Assembly (NCBI GenBank): GCA_041392785.1
Contig: JAWKLK010000005.1
Coordinates: 1-64,000 of the forward strand
Direction: 5' to 3'
Length of the DNA: 64,000 nt
Source of the DNA: OLB9 sp041392785
GTDB lineage: Bacteria > Bacteroidota > Bacteroidia > Chitinophagales > Saprospiraceae
Within the stretch, counting starts at the first letter, position 1; each line of letters begins with the position of its first letter. A model generated the notes under the pieces. The model ran no database searches. It had not been told where the DNA came from and saw nothing but the letters and a program-made list of their open reading frames with translations. A program made the translations under genes and the position numbers. Positions 18,518 through 27,463 of the stretch are shown here, piece by piece.

Positions 18518-20434
18518 ATGGTAAGAAGTTTTTTTTCTGTTTGTTTATTCCTTTTTTTAGTCGTGACAAATCTCTTTAGTCAAGATAAAAGTAAGATTGA
18601 TCCAAAATTATTATTATTACCAGAAGATAGTCTAGAGTCTTTTGTAATCGTCTTAAAAGAACAGGCAGTTCTGAGTGGATTGAAACAGAAAATGACTAAA
18701 AACCAAAAGGCAAAGTATGTGTATGAAACATTGTTAAAAGTCGCTGAAAGCTCGCAGCAAGAATTGATCAAAGACCTGAATTCCAACAACATACCATATC
18801 AATCATTTTATATAGTAAACTGTATTGAAGCAAAAGGTAATATCCAATTAATTAGACGATTGGCTCAAAGAGATGATGTCGCTCAAATTATTGAGAATGG
18901 ATATTTCCAAATGCTAAAAGGTGTCAGAGATGACAGTCAAGATACAGGTGATAGGACACCTATCTGGAACCTAACAAAAATCGGTGCCCCAAATGTGTGG
19001 AACAAAGGTTTCACTGGCCAAAATGTGGTAGTCGGTGGTCAAGATACCGGTTATGGGTGGAGTGTCGCTGCAATCAAAAGTAACTATAGAGGCTGGAATG
19101 GGACAACTGCATCTCATGATTACAACTGGCATGATGCCATTCATATGAATGATCCAAGCAATACGGGAACTAATCCTTGCGGATATAATCTTTCCTTTCC
19201 TTGTGACGATAATGGACATGGCACGCACACAATGGGCACCATAGTAGGCAGTGTAAATAACTCAAACAATGACATCGGAGTAGCGCCAGGAGCTAAATGG
19301 ATAGCTTGTAGAAATATGGAAAGAGGAGACGGAACCCTGACAACCTATATAGAATGCTTTGAATGGTTTTTAGCACCATATCCCTACAACGGCACCCCTT
19401 CCAATGGAGATTCGGATATGATGCCTCACGTTATAAATAATTCGTGGGGTTGTCCCATATCGGAAGGGTGCAATAGTTCGAATTTCGCTACAATGGAGGC
19501 CGCATTAAACAACTTAAGATCAGCAGGTTGTGTCATCGTTGTTTCTGCTGGCAATGATGGCCCAAATTGCAATACAGTAAGTAATCCAGCTGCGATATTC
19601 GAAGGAAGTTTTAGTGTGGGGGCGACCAATAGTAGTGATGCTATTGCTTCATTTTCTAGTAGAGGTGCTGTGACAGTCGATAATTCAAACAGGCTGAAAC
19701 CAAATATCTCTGCCCCTGGAGTTAGCATTAATTCGTGTTATCCGGATGGAACGTTTGGTTCGATAAGTGGAACAAGTATGGCTGGACCTCATGTTGCCGG
19801 AGCTGTGGCACTTGTCATTTCAGCTAATAGTGAATTGGCAGGGAAGGTGGATAAAATTGAAGAAATTCTAGAGCAAACAGCAATACATTATACATCTAGT
19901 ACCACTTGTAGCAATGTCAGTGGGACCCCAAATAACATATTTGGTTATGGCAGATTAGACGTAGAAGCAGCAGTAGATATTTCCAATCTCAGTGCCTATC
20001 TTCCTTATGTGTCTATCAATGGAGATTTAAGTATTTTCGCCATATCTGGTGGTCTCATTTTCACAACACGCACAAATGAAAAATACAGAGTGACCGTAGG
20101 AAATACTGGTAATTTGTCGATATCTAGCTTCACCATCACAAATAATACCCATGATGTAATGAACTCCAGCATCTATATTCAAAACCCTGGAAAAGGTATC
20201 GTTTTAAAATCACCAAATGGCACACTTTACCGACTAAACATAGGAGCAAACGGTGAGTTACAAACAACATCCATTGCATCTTACCCAACACAGGCAGCAA
20301 TGTCAATGTCACAAGATATCCATATCGATAATAGTAATCATGGTTTAATTCTAAAAGATGCTGCCGACAACTGTTATTTAGTAAATATTACTACGCTCGG
20401 CAATCTAATAAGTATTCCAACAAATTGTCCATAA
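18518..20434 (+). CDS. Secreted subtilisin-like S8 serine protease inside the paa operon
   Basis: 638 residues with a signal peptide (about 1-22, ending NLFSQ). An inhibitor-I9-like prodomain runs to about residue 140, then the S8 catalytic domain. The catalytic triad is visible: Asp176 in QDTGYG, His234 in GHGTHT, and Ser420 in GTSMAGPHVAGA. The oxyanion-hole asparagine is in SAGNDGPN. The last ~150 residues are a beta-rich extension without a clear T9SS sorting domain. It lies 9 bp after paaA and 15 bp before paaB on the same strand, so it is transcribed with them, although a secreted protease has no obvious role in phenylacetate breakdown. Confidence 0.9.
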   Translation: MVRSFFSVCLFLFLVVTNLFSQDKSKIDPKLLLLPEDSLESFVIVLKEQAVLSGLKQKMTKNQKAKYVYETLLKVAESSQQELIKDLNSNNIPYQSFYIVNCIEAKGNIQLIRRLAQRDDVAQIIENGYFQMLKGVRDDSQDTGDRTPIWNLTKIGAPNVWNKGFTGQNVVVGGQDTGYGWSVAAIKSNYRGWNGTTASHDYNWHDAIHMNDPSNTGTNPCGYNLSFPCDDNGHGTHTMGTIVGSVNNSNNDIGVAPGAKWIACRNMERGDGTLTTYIECFEWFLAPYPYNGTPSNGDSDMMPHVINNSWGCPISEGCNSSNFATMEAALNNLRSAGCVIVVSAGNDGPNCNTVSNPAAIFEGSFSVGATNSSDAIASFSSRGAVTVDNSNRLKPNISAPGVSINSCYPDGTFGSISGTSMAGPHVAGAVALVISANSELAGKVDKIEEILEQTAIHYTSSTTCSNVSGTPNNIFGYGRLDVEAAVDISNLSAYLPYVSINGDLSIFAISGGLIFTTRTNEKYRVTVGNTGNLSISSFTITNNTHDVMNSSIYIQNPGKGIVLKSPNGTLYRLNIGANGELQTTSIASYPTQAAMSMSQDIHIDNSNHGLILKDAADNCYLVNITTLGNLISIPTNCP

Positions 20435-20449
20435 CAAAATATAAAAGTA

Positions 20450-20731
20450 ATGAAAGATTGGCCTTTATTTGAAGTTTTTATCCGGTCTAAAAATGGTCTG
20501 AACCACAAACACGTAGGAAGCCTCCATGCAGCAGATGCATCAATGGCTATTCAAAATGCAAGAGATGTCTATACTCGCAGAAATGAAGGTATTTCCATAT
20601 GGGTTGTAGAATCAAAAATGATTACTGCATCTGATCCTGATGAAAAAGAATCATTGTTTGAGCCTGCTACTGATAAAATTTACCGACATCCTACTTTTTA
20701 TATCTTACCTGACGAGTTAAAACATATGTAA
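20450..20731 (+). CDS. paaB: Phenylacetyl-CoA epoxidase subunit PaaB
   Basis: 93 residues, the usual PaaB length, with the family pattern WPLFEVFIRSKNGLNHKHVGSLHA and NARDVYTRRNEG. PaaB bridges PaaAC heterodimers in the epoxidase complex. It is separated from paaA by the S8 protease gene and ends 2 bp before paaC. Confidence 0.93.
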   Translation: MKDWPLFEVFIRSKNGLNHKHVGSLHAADASMAIQNARDVYTRRNEGISIWVVESKMITASDPDEKESLFEPATDKIYRHPTFYILPDELKHM

Positions 20732-20733
20732 GC

Positions 20734-21480
20734 ATGACGTCATCAGAAAAACAATTCATATTAAGACTTGCAGATGACTGCATGATATTAGGACAACGTC
20801 TAGGCGAATGGTGTGGACATGGCCCAGTGCTAGAGCAGGATATAGCACTAACCAATATCGCACTTGATTTGATTGGCGAAGCAAGAGCATATTATCATTT
20901 TATCGGCGTTTCTGAAGGAAAAAAAGAAGATGATTATCCTATGCTGCGTCTCGAGCGAGAATTTAGAAATTGCCTCCTCGTAGAACAACCCAATGGACAC
21001 TTTGGAGATACTATAATTCGTCAATTTTTATTTGATACGTATCACTACTTTATGCTTGAAGGTTTGTGCCGTTCCAATGTTAAAACCTTAGCTGAAATCG
21101 CAGAAAAAAGCGTAAAAGAAGCGCGTTATCATCTAAATTTCTCTAGCGAATGGGTTAAAAGATTAGGTGACGGCACTTCAGAAAGTCATGATAAAATACA
21201 AGTATCGCTTAATGACATTATCGAATATTATGACGAACTATTCACTCCTGTGGATTACGAATTAGAATGCATAGAACTAGGAGTCTGTCAAGATTTCAAA
21301 CAAGTTGAAACAAAAGCAAAAGCATATGCAAAAGAAATTTTCACATTGGCAACTTTAGAAATGCCTGAAAATTATTTTAGCAGAACTGGTGGGAAATCTG
21401 GTATTCACTCTGAATATATTGGTTTTATCCTTACAGAACTTCAATACATGCAAAGAGCCTACCCAAATATGACTTGGTAG
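20734..21480 (+). CDS. paaC: Phenylacetyl-CoA epoxidase structural subunit PaaC
   Basis: A 248-residue ferritin-like subunit paired with PaaA but without a full metal site. Recognisable segments are RLADDCMILGQRLGEWCGHGPVLEQDIALTNIALDLIGEAR near the start and SEYIGFILTELQYMQRAYP at the end. It is the last gene of the operon here. The usual next gene paaD (iron-sulfur maturation) is absent and ileS follows instead. Confidence 0.93.
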   Translation: MTSSEKQFILRLADDCMILGQRLGEWCGHGPVLEQDIALTNIALDLIGEARAYYHFIGVSEGKKEDDYPMLRLEREFRNCLLVEQPNGHFGDTIIRQFLFDTYHYFMLEGLCRSNVKTLAEIAEKSVKEARYHLNFSSEWVKRLGDGTSESHDKIQVSLNDIIEYYDELFTPVDYELECIELGVCQDFKQVETKAKAYAKEIFTLATLEMPENYFSRTGGKSGIHSEYIGFILTELQYMQRAYPNMTW

Positions 21481-21630
21481 AGTGACTATACGCAATCAAT
21501 AATGATATATTTGCAATTTAGGTTGCACTTTTTAGACACCTGAAATTGTAAAAAATATCAATTATATTTGCAACTTTTTTATAATAACATAAAAGGAATT
21601 TGACACCTTTTATAAGTTACTTCAAATATT

Positions 21631-24600
21631 ATGATAACGTATAATGATGCTTTAAAGCAGTTAGATCTACCGTACATAGATAGAGAGATATTGGCTTATT
21701 GGGAAAAACAGAATATTTTTCGGAAAAGTATTGATCAAAAAGATGCAAAAAATGCTTTTGTTTTTTATGAAGGTCCACCATCTGCCAATGGCAAACCTGG
21801 TATTCATCACGTCATGGGTAGAACAGTCAAAGACATTTTCTGTAGGTTTCAAACTATGCAAGGCAAGCGCGTGGAGCGTAAAGGTGGTTGGGATACCCAC
21901 GGTCTTCCTATAGAACTCAGCGTAGAAAAAGAGCTAGGCATCACTAAAGAAGACATCGGCACCAAAATTTCCGTTGATGAATATAATCAGAAGTGTCGCG
22001 AAACCGTGATGCAGTATAAAGATGTGTGGGATGACATCACTAGAAAAATGGGTTATTGGGTGGATTTGGATAATCCATATATCACTTTTAAAAATGAGTA
22101 CATAGAGTCGGTATGGTGGTTATTGGGACAGTTATATAACAAAGGTCTTCTATATAAAGGCTACACTATTCAACCCTATTCGCCAGCAGCGGGAACAGGA
22201 CTTAGCTCCCACGAGTTAAATCAACCAGGTTGCTATCGAGATGTCACAGACACTACTGTAATAGCTCAGTTCTTGGCCATCTCTGATAGTTTACCACAAT
22301 TTCTAGAACATTTCGGGGATATCCATATTCTCGCTTGGACTACCACACCTTGGACCTTACCATCCAATACTGCGCTAACTGTCGGGCCGAATATTGAGTA
22401 TTCTCTCATCAAAACGTACAATCAATATACTTATAAACCTATTCAGGTGATCCTAGCAAAAGATTTGGTAAATAAGGTGTTTTCAAATCCATTTGTAAAG
22501 GTAGAATCCGCAGAAGAACTGCTGACATATCAAAAAGAGCAGAAAAACATTCCATACCTTGAAATAACAACTTTTCTCGGTGCTGCATTAATAGGTATAA
22601 GATATGAACCTTTACTTCCATATGCAATGCCGTATGAAAATCCGCAGAATGCCTTTAGAGTTATTGGAGGCAGTTTCGTGACCACAGAAGATGGTACTGG
22701 GATAGTACATACTGCTCCGACCTTTGGAGCAGATGATGCCAAGGTGGCCAAAGAAGCAAAGCCAGAGGTTCCTCCAATGTTGGTCAAAGATGATAATGGC
22801 AATCTAGTGCCTTTGGTAGATTTGCGCGGAAAATTTCTAGAAAATCTAGATGAAATAGGTGGAAAATTTGTGAAAAACGAATACTATCAGGACGGCCAAG
22901 CACCTGAAAAATCAGTTGATGTAGAAATATCTATTAAACTAAAAATTGAAAATAAAGCCTTTAAGGTAGAAAAATATGTGCATAATTATCCCCACTGTTG
23001 GAGGACAGATAAGCCTGTCCTTTATTATCCACTTGACAGTTGGTTTATTCGCTCTACAGCGATGAAGGAAAGGATGATTGCACTTAACAAAACCATCAAT
23101 TGGAAACCAGCACATACAGGTGAAAAACGGTTTGGAAACTGGTTAGAAAATCTAAATGATTGGAACTTATCGCGGTCAAGGTATTGGGGAATTCCACTGC
23201 CCATTTGGCGGACAGAGGATGCTTCAGAAGAGATTTGTATAACTTCAATGCAGCATTTAGAAAGCGAAATAGTAAAAGCCAACAAAGCACTTGGTATGGA
23301 CCAATCTTTGCCCAAAGACCTACACAGACCATATATAGACGAGGTGATCCTAGTGTCACCAAAAGGCAAGCAAATGAGTCGAGAGACTGACCTCATTGAT
23401 GTATGGTTTGATTCAGGTGCTATGCCATATGCACAGTGGCATTATCCGATGGAAAACACATCTTACATCGACAATGGCACAAAATATCCGGCTGATTTCA
23501 TAGCCGAAGGGGTAGATCAGACAAGAGGCTGGTTTTTTACACTTCACGCTATTTCAAGTATGATATTCGATAAAGTCGCTTATAAAACTGTGGTTTCCAA
23601 TGGTCTTGTTCTCGACAAAAATGGAGTAAAAATGTCTAAAAGGTTGGGAAATGTCATCGATCCATTTGAGACCATCGCTACATATGGTGCAGATGCTACT
23701 CGATGGTATATGATATCCAATGCACAACCGTGGGACAACTTAAAGTTTGATCTAGAAGGCATCGATGAAGTCAGAAGAAAGTTTTTTGGCACACTCTTCA
23801 ACACTTATAATTTCTTTGCGCTTTACGCGAATATAGATGCATTTAAATTTTCCGAATCTTATCTGGATCCAAAAGATAGACCTGAAATTGATAGATGGAT
23901 AATATCTCTTTTACATACACTTATCAAAGACTTGCAAAACGATTTTTCGGATTATGAGCCAACTAATGCTACTCGAAAAATCATGACGTTTGTTGATGAG
24001 CATTTGAGTAATTGGTACGTGCGACTTTGTAGAAGAAGGTTTTGGAAAGGCGACTATGGTAGTGATAAAATAGCTGCATACCAAACCTTATACGAATGTC
24101 TTAATACCATTGCAAAACTATCAGCACCTGTGGCTCCAATGTTTTCTGATTGGCTGTATCTGAACCTCAATAATGCAACACAATACGAAAAATACGAATC
24201 AGTACATCTAGCTGACTTCCCTAAATCCAATCCAAATTTTATTGATATAAATTTGGAACAAAGAATGGATTATGCACAGCGGATCTCATCTGTTGTGCAC
24301 TCTATCAGGAAAAAAGTGGGACATAGAGTACGCCAACCATTGACCAAAATCTTACTTCCTATTCTGAATCCTTCTTTCATTGATCAGGTAGAAGCTGTAA
24401 AAGACTTAATATTATCAGAAGTCAATGTAAAACAGATAGAATACATCACAGATACTGATGGGTTTATTAAAAAGAAAAGTAAAGCCAATTTTAAGACTTT
24501 AGGGAAAATTCTAGGAAAGGATATGAAAAATGGCGCTGCCTTGATAGCAGATTTCGATCAGAATACCATCGGTAATCTTGAAAAGAACGGCAGCATCAGT

Positions 24601-24990
24601 CTTAGGATAAACCAAACAGAATATACTATTTCTCTTGAAGATGTAGAAATAAGTTTTGATAACATTCCAGGTTGGCAAGTTGGTGTGGATAAAGATATCA
24701 CTGTGGCCTTAGATGTCACACTGACCGATGCACTGATCCATGAAGGTTTAGCCAAAGAACTTGTCAATAGGATACAAACAATACGGAAAAATGAAGATTT
24801 TAATGTGACAGATAAAATCAATGTGTATATCGAATCACATCCAGACATTATGGTGACTATACAACAATTTGGAGATTATATCAAAGAGGAAGTGCTAGCT
24901 GAAAACATCCTAAATAGCCATGAAAAACAGGGAGAATTAATTGAAGTTTCGGATACCATATCCTTGCATATACATGTGGTGAAGGCTTAA
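21631..24990 (+). CDS. ileS: Isoleucyl-tRNA synthetase
   Basis: A 1119-residue class I synthetase charging tRNA-Ile, of the long form with a C-terminal DUF5915-like domain. The HIGH-equivalent is GIHH within PPSANGKPGIHHVMG (near residue 56). KMSKR is at about 667-671 (MSKRLGNVIDP). The editing domain lies between (TTPWTLPSNTAL, and GTGIVHTAPTFGADD near 355). Catalytic-domain tags such as WGIPLPIWR and YPADFIAEGVDQTRGWF are intact. A -7-like TATATTTG (21563-21570) precedes it without a good -33 box. It is convergent with the phosphatase gene. Confidence 0.95.
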   Translation: MITYNDALKQLDLPYIDREILAYWEKQNIFRKSIDQKDAKNAFVFYEGPPSANGKPGIHHVMGRTVKDIFCRFQTMQGKRVERKGGWDTHGLPIELSVEKELGITKEDIGTKISVDEYNQKCRETVMQYKDVWDDITRKMGYWVDLDNPYITFKNEYIESVWWLLGQLYNKGLLYKGYTIQPYSPAAGTGLSSHELNQPGCYRDVTDTTVIAQFLAISDSLPQFLEHFGDIHILAWTTTPWTLPSNTALTVGPNIEYSLIKTYNQYTYKPIQVILAKDLVNKVFSNPFVKVESAEELLTYQKEQKNIPYLEITTFLGAALIGIRYEPLLPYAMPYENPQNAFRVIGGSFVTTEDGTGIVHTAPTFGADDAKVAKEAKPEVPPMLVKDDNGNLVPLVDLRGKFLENLDEIGGKFVKNEYYQDGQAPEKSVDVEISIKLKIENKAFKVEKYVHNYPHCWRTDKPVLYYPLDSWFIRSTAMKERMIALNKTINWKPAHTGEKRFGNWLENLNDWNLSRSRYWGIPLPIWRTEDASEEICITSMQHLESEIVKANKALGMDQSLPKDLHRPYIDEVILVSPKGKQMSRETDLIDVWFDSGAMPYAQWHYPMENTSYIDNGTKYPADFIAEGVDQTRGWFFTLHAISSMIFDKVAYKTVVSNGLVLDKNGVKMSKRLGNVIDPFETIATYGADATRWYMISNAQPWDNLKFDLEGIDEVRRKFFGTLFNTYNFFALYANIDAFKFSESYLDPKDRPEIDRWIISLLHTLIKDLQNDFSDYEPTNATRKIMTFVDEHLSNWYVRLCRRRFWKGDYGSDKIAAYQTLYECLNTIAKLSAPVAPMFSDWLYLNLNNATQYEKYESVHLADFPKSNPNFIDINLEQRMDYAQRISSVVHSIRKKVGHRVRQPLTKILLPILNPSFIDQVEAVKDLILSEVNVKQIEYITDTDGFIKKKSKANFKTLGKILGKDMKNGAALIADFDQNTIGNLEKNGSISLRINQTEYTISLEDVEISFDNIPGWQVGVDKDITVALDVTLTDALIHEGLAKELVNRIQTIRKNEDFNVTDKINVYIESHPDIMVTIQQFGDYIKEEVLAENILNSHEKQGELIEVSDTISLHIHVVKA

Positions 24991-25042
24991 TCTATAAGTA
25001 TAAATGTCTATATGACTTGCTCACTACTAGTACAGTAAAATA

Positions 25043-25083
25043 TAAAATGTCCAGTCTTCTTTGTAATAAAACTGGACATTTTC
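25043..25083. terminator. Bidirectional terminator between ileS and the phosphatase gene
   Basis: AAAATGTCCAGT (25044-25055) pairs with ACTGGACATTTT (25071-25082). T-rich flanks on both strands suit both convergent genes. Confidence 0.85.
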
Positions 25084-25111
25084 TTATCTATAAAAAAAAG
25101 AATTTACCTAT

Positions 25112-25576
25112 TTACGCCACTTCCTCCACCAGTAGATGGTTAAGTACGTTATTCATGGTTTTTGCCAATAACTGATAGACATCTTCAAATCGACCATCAT
25201 AATACGGGTCAGGAACTGCTAGGTTTTTATTTGGCTCTGAAAGATTTCTAATAAGATGTACCTTGTGTTTTGTGTCATCGGAGGCATATGTGTGCAAAAC
25301 ATCTGAATAATTCTGGCTATCCATAGTAAGTATGATGTCAAACTCCTCCATATCTCTAGAAGTCATTTTGCGTGATCTCTGACCACTGATATCGATTCCA
25401 TGCTCTTTCGCAGCAGCTATTGCTCTTGCATCAGGCTGCTCACCAGCATGCCATCCTGATGTTCCAGCAGAGTCCACGACCCAATTTAGCTTTTTATCTA
25501 CCAACATTGATTCCATGATCCCTTGCGCCATTGGAGATCGACAAATGTTTCCTAAACAAACCATTAAAATTTTCAT
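25112..25576 (-). CDS. Low-molecular-weight protein-tyrosine phosphatase
   Basis: A 154-residue cytoplasmic phosphatase. The P-loop CLGNICRS is at residues 7-14, giving the C-x5-R-S nucleophile signature. The general-acid loop is DPYY (near 122-125). Length and order match the family, and all catalytic residues are present. It is monocistronic and convergent with ileS. Upstream (25596-25623) is an inverted repeat TTGTAAT-N14-ATTACAA of unknown meaning. Confidence 0.92.
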   Translation of the reverse strand: MKILMVCLGNICRSPMAQGIMESMLVDKKLNWVVDSAGTSGWHAGEQPDARAIAAAKEHGIDISGQRSRKMTSRDMEEFDIILTMDSQNYSDVLHTYASDDTKHKVHLIRNLSEPNKNLAVPDPYYDGRFEDVYQLLAKTMNNVLNHLLVEEVA

Positions 25577-25870
25577 ACCTAAATATTAATTTTAATTGTA
25601 ATGCATTTTTTATTGAATTACAATGCATTTGCAAATGTAAGGATAATTTTATTTACCAATTTCAATGATGTCAAATTATTTTGTTAAAAATATTCAAACA
25701 CAGATTCTAATTATCATTGTCATAAAAAGTCACAATATCATATACAACCTGTTATATTTGCATCTAGCAATACACTTTTTTAAGAACGAAAATTTTGTGA
25801 TTTATGTCTATTAATAATAAGCTTTTTATTTTTGCAGACATTCATGCACTAAACTAATCTATGTCCAATA

Positions 25871-27433
25871 ATGCCTACTAGGAAGCATACTACCATTCTC
25901 TTGATGTCAATTGCCACACTACTGATGGCCATACAAATTTTATTTTTTCATGGTGGATATTTTGGATATGATGAGATTTGGTATAGTAAAATAGCTGCTT
26001 CAGTCATCCAAGGAGAATTCACTCATTTTCATCTTTATGCTTACCGCTATTCAATGTTTTTACCATTGGCTATGCTGTATAAAATATTCGGTATCAATGA
26101 TTTTTCCAATTTCCTTTTTAACATGATTCAGCATTTGATTCAAATCTACATTATTGTTCAAATTATCAATAAAGACACCTTCAAGACAAAGTGGTTGGCG
26201 GTATTATATTATATATGCATGCCCATTGTTACTCTGTATATTGAAAAAACCATGCCTGATATCGTCGTAATGACTGGCTTTACCATGATGTTATATGGCT
26301 ATTATCAAAATAATTTTCAACTCAAATCAAATGATCGCGCCCCATTTCTTTGGTTTATATTTGGGGCGATTTTGAGCTTTTTTGCCAAAGAAACATTTCT
26401 CATCTTCTACCCTATTTTCTTGATTTTAGCAGCAAATGATGTTTTCATGAGAAAAACCAATATCCGTTTCTGGAAATGGGTTATGCTGAGTTTGTCATTA
26501 TTTTTATTACTTTATCTTTTGGGTAACTATATCTGGTTTGGTGATCCCTTGCAGCGTATGCATACCATTTTTTCATTTAGCTATGTGCATGACTGCTCTT
26601 ATGATCTGCAACCTCGCTCTGTACTTTTGAAAAGAATTGGATATGAACTTTGGTTTAGCTTTATAAGAAATGGTATTTTATTGCCACTTTTGTTTTTACC
26701 TCTGCTCATCCAAGGCTACTTCGACCCTTCTTATAGATTTCTCTATAAAATTTGGCTTGGGTGCATGATTTTGGCAAATTTTATGACTATTTCTTACTCA
26801 TCGTATGTACCATTGTGTCCTGATCCAAGACATTTTATGTTTGCTTTCCCAATAGGTGCGATTGTATTTGCCAAAGGCTTTGACCACTTGCCCAAAAACA
26901 CAACCTTACTTTTATGGTCTATTTCAGTGTCTGTCTCAATGTTGGCCGTCAGTTTAATATATCATTTTGAGCATACTTGGTATTTATACATACCGCTTAT
27001 GATTGGATTAGTGCTGTATTTTACTTCAAAAATCATTCTCTCTTTAGTGTTTATTTGCATCGGGTTATTGAGTATGTATCTGGTACATTTAAAATACAAT
27101 CATAAAGTTAACTATGCTGATCAGAAGAAGCTTACTAGCTATGTACTAGACCATGCCAATGAAAAAACGCTTGTAGTAACCGACCCTGCTAATGTGGCTA
27201 TTAGCGGTTATATTCAAAAATTTGATACAACTTGGGTAAGATTTGTTGATTTTAAAGAATATGATACCATTCCTAAAGATATGTACAAAAAATCTTTTTT
27301 GATTTTGAATGGTATGACCCTCACCTATGCTAATCAGCAGTGGGAAAATTTACCTGAATTTGTGCAGCATGCCCACGAAACCCTTAATGTGGTGTATAAA
27401 AATAAAAGTGGCGATGTGTATCAGATTCGTTGA
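25871..27433 (+). CDS. Polytopic membrane protein, glycosyltransferase family 39-like
   Basis: A 520-residue protein with about 10-12 predicted membrane helices. After the first helix the loop GGYFGYDEIWYSKIAASVIQ carries the acidic D-E pair found in GT39/ArnT/PMT-type glycosyltransferases, which use polyprenyl-phosphate sugars. The C-terminal ~110 residues are a soluble periplasmic tail (VVTDPANVAISGYIQ). The family call rests on this topology and motif only; donor and acceptor are unknown. It stands alone, convergent with the flotillin gene. Confidence 0.6.
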   Translation: MPTRKHTTILLMSIATLLMAIQILFFHGGYFGYDEIWYSKIAASVIQGEFTHFHLYAYRYSMFLPLAMLYKIFGINDFSNFLFNMIQHLIQIYIIVQIINKDTFKTKWLAVLYYICMPIVTLYIEKTMPDIVVMTGFTMMLYGYYQNNFQLKSNDRAPFLWFIFGAILSFFAKETFLIFYPIFLILAANDVFMRKTNIRFWKWVMLSLSLFLLLYLLGNYIWFGDPLQRMHTIFSFSYVHDCSYDLQPRSVLLKRIGYELWFSFIRNGILLPLLFLPLLIQGYFDPSYRFLYKIWLGCMILANFMTISYSSYVPLCPDPRHFMFAFPIGAIVFAKGFDHLPKNTTLLLWSISVSVSMLAVSLIYHFEHTWYLYIPLMIGLVLYFTSKIILSLVFICIGLLSMYLVHLKYNHKVNYADQKKLTSYVLDHANEKTLVVTDPANVAISGYIQKFDTTWVRFVDFKEYDTIPKDMYKKSFLILNGMTLTYANQQWENLPEFVQHAHETLNVVYKNKSGDVYQIR

Positions 27434-27448
27434 TATCACAACGCCACT
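27407..27448. terminator. Long hairpin between convergent genes
   Basis: AGTGGCG (27407-27413) pairs with CGCCACT (27442-27448). Inside, TGTG and TATCA pair with CACA and TGATA. It spans the stop codon of the GT39-like gene and faces the flotillin gene. There is no strong T-run, so termination is probable rather than certain. Confidence 0.5.
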
Positions 27449-27463
27449 ATAAAGCTGAATTAT

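Noticed and set aside
25596..25623. TTGTAAT-N14-ATTACAA as an operator or attachment site
   Set aside because: It is a single copy in very AT-rich DNA without a clear promoter relation; support is too thin.
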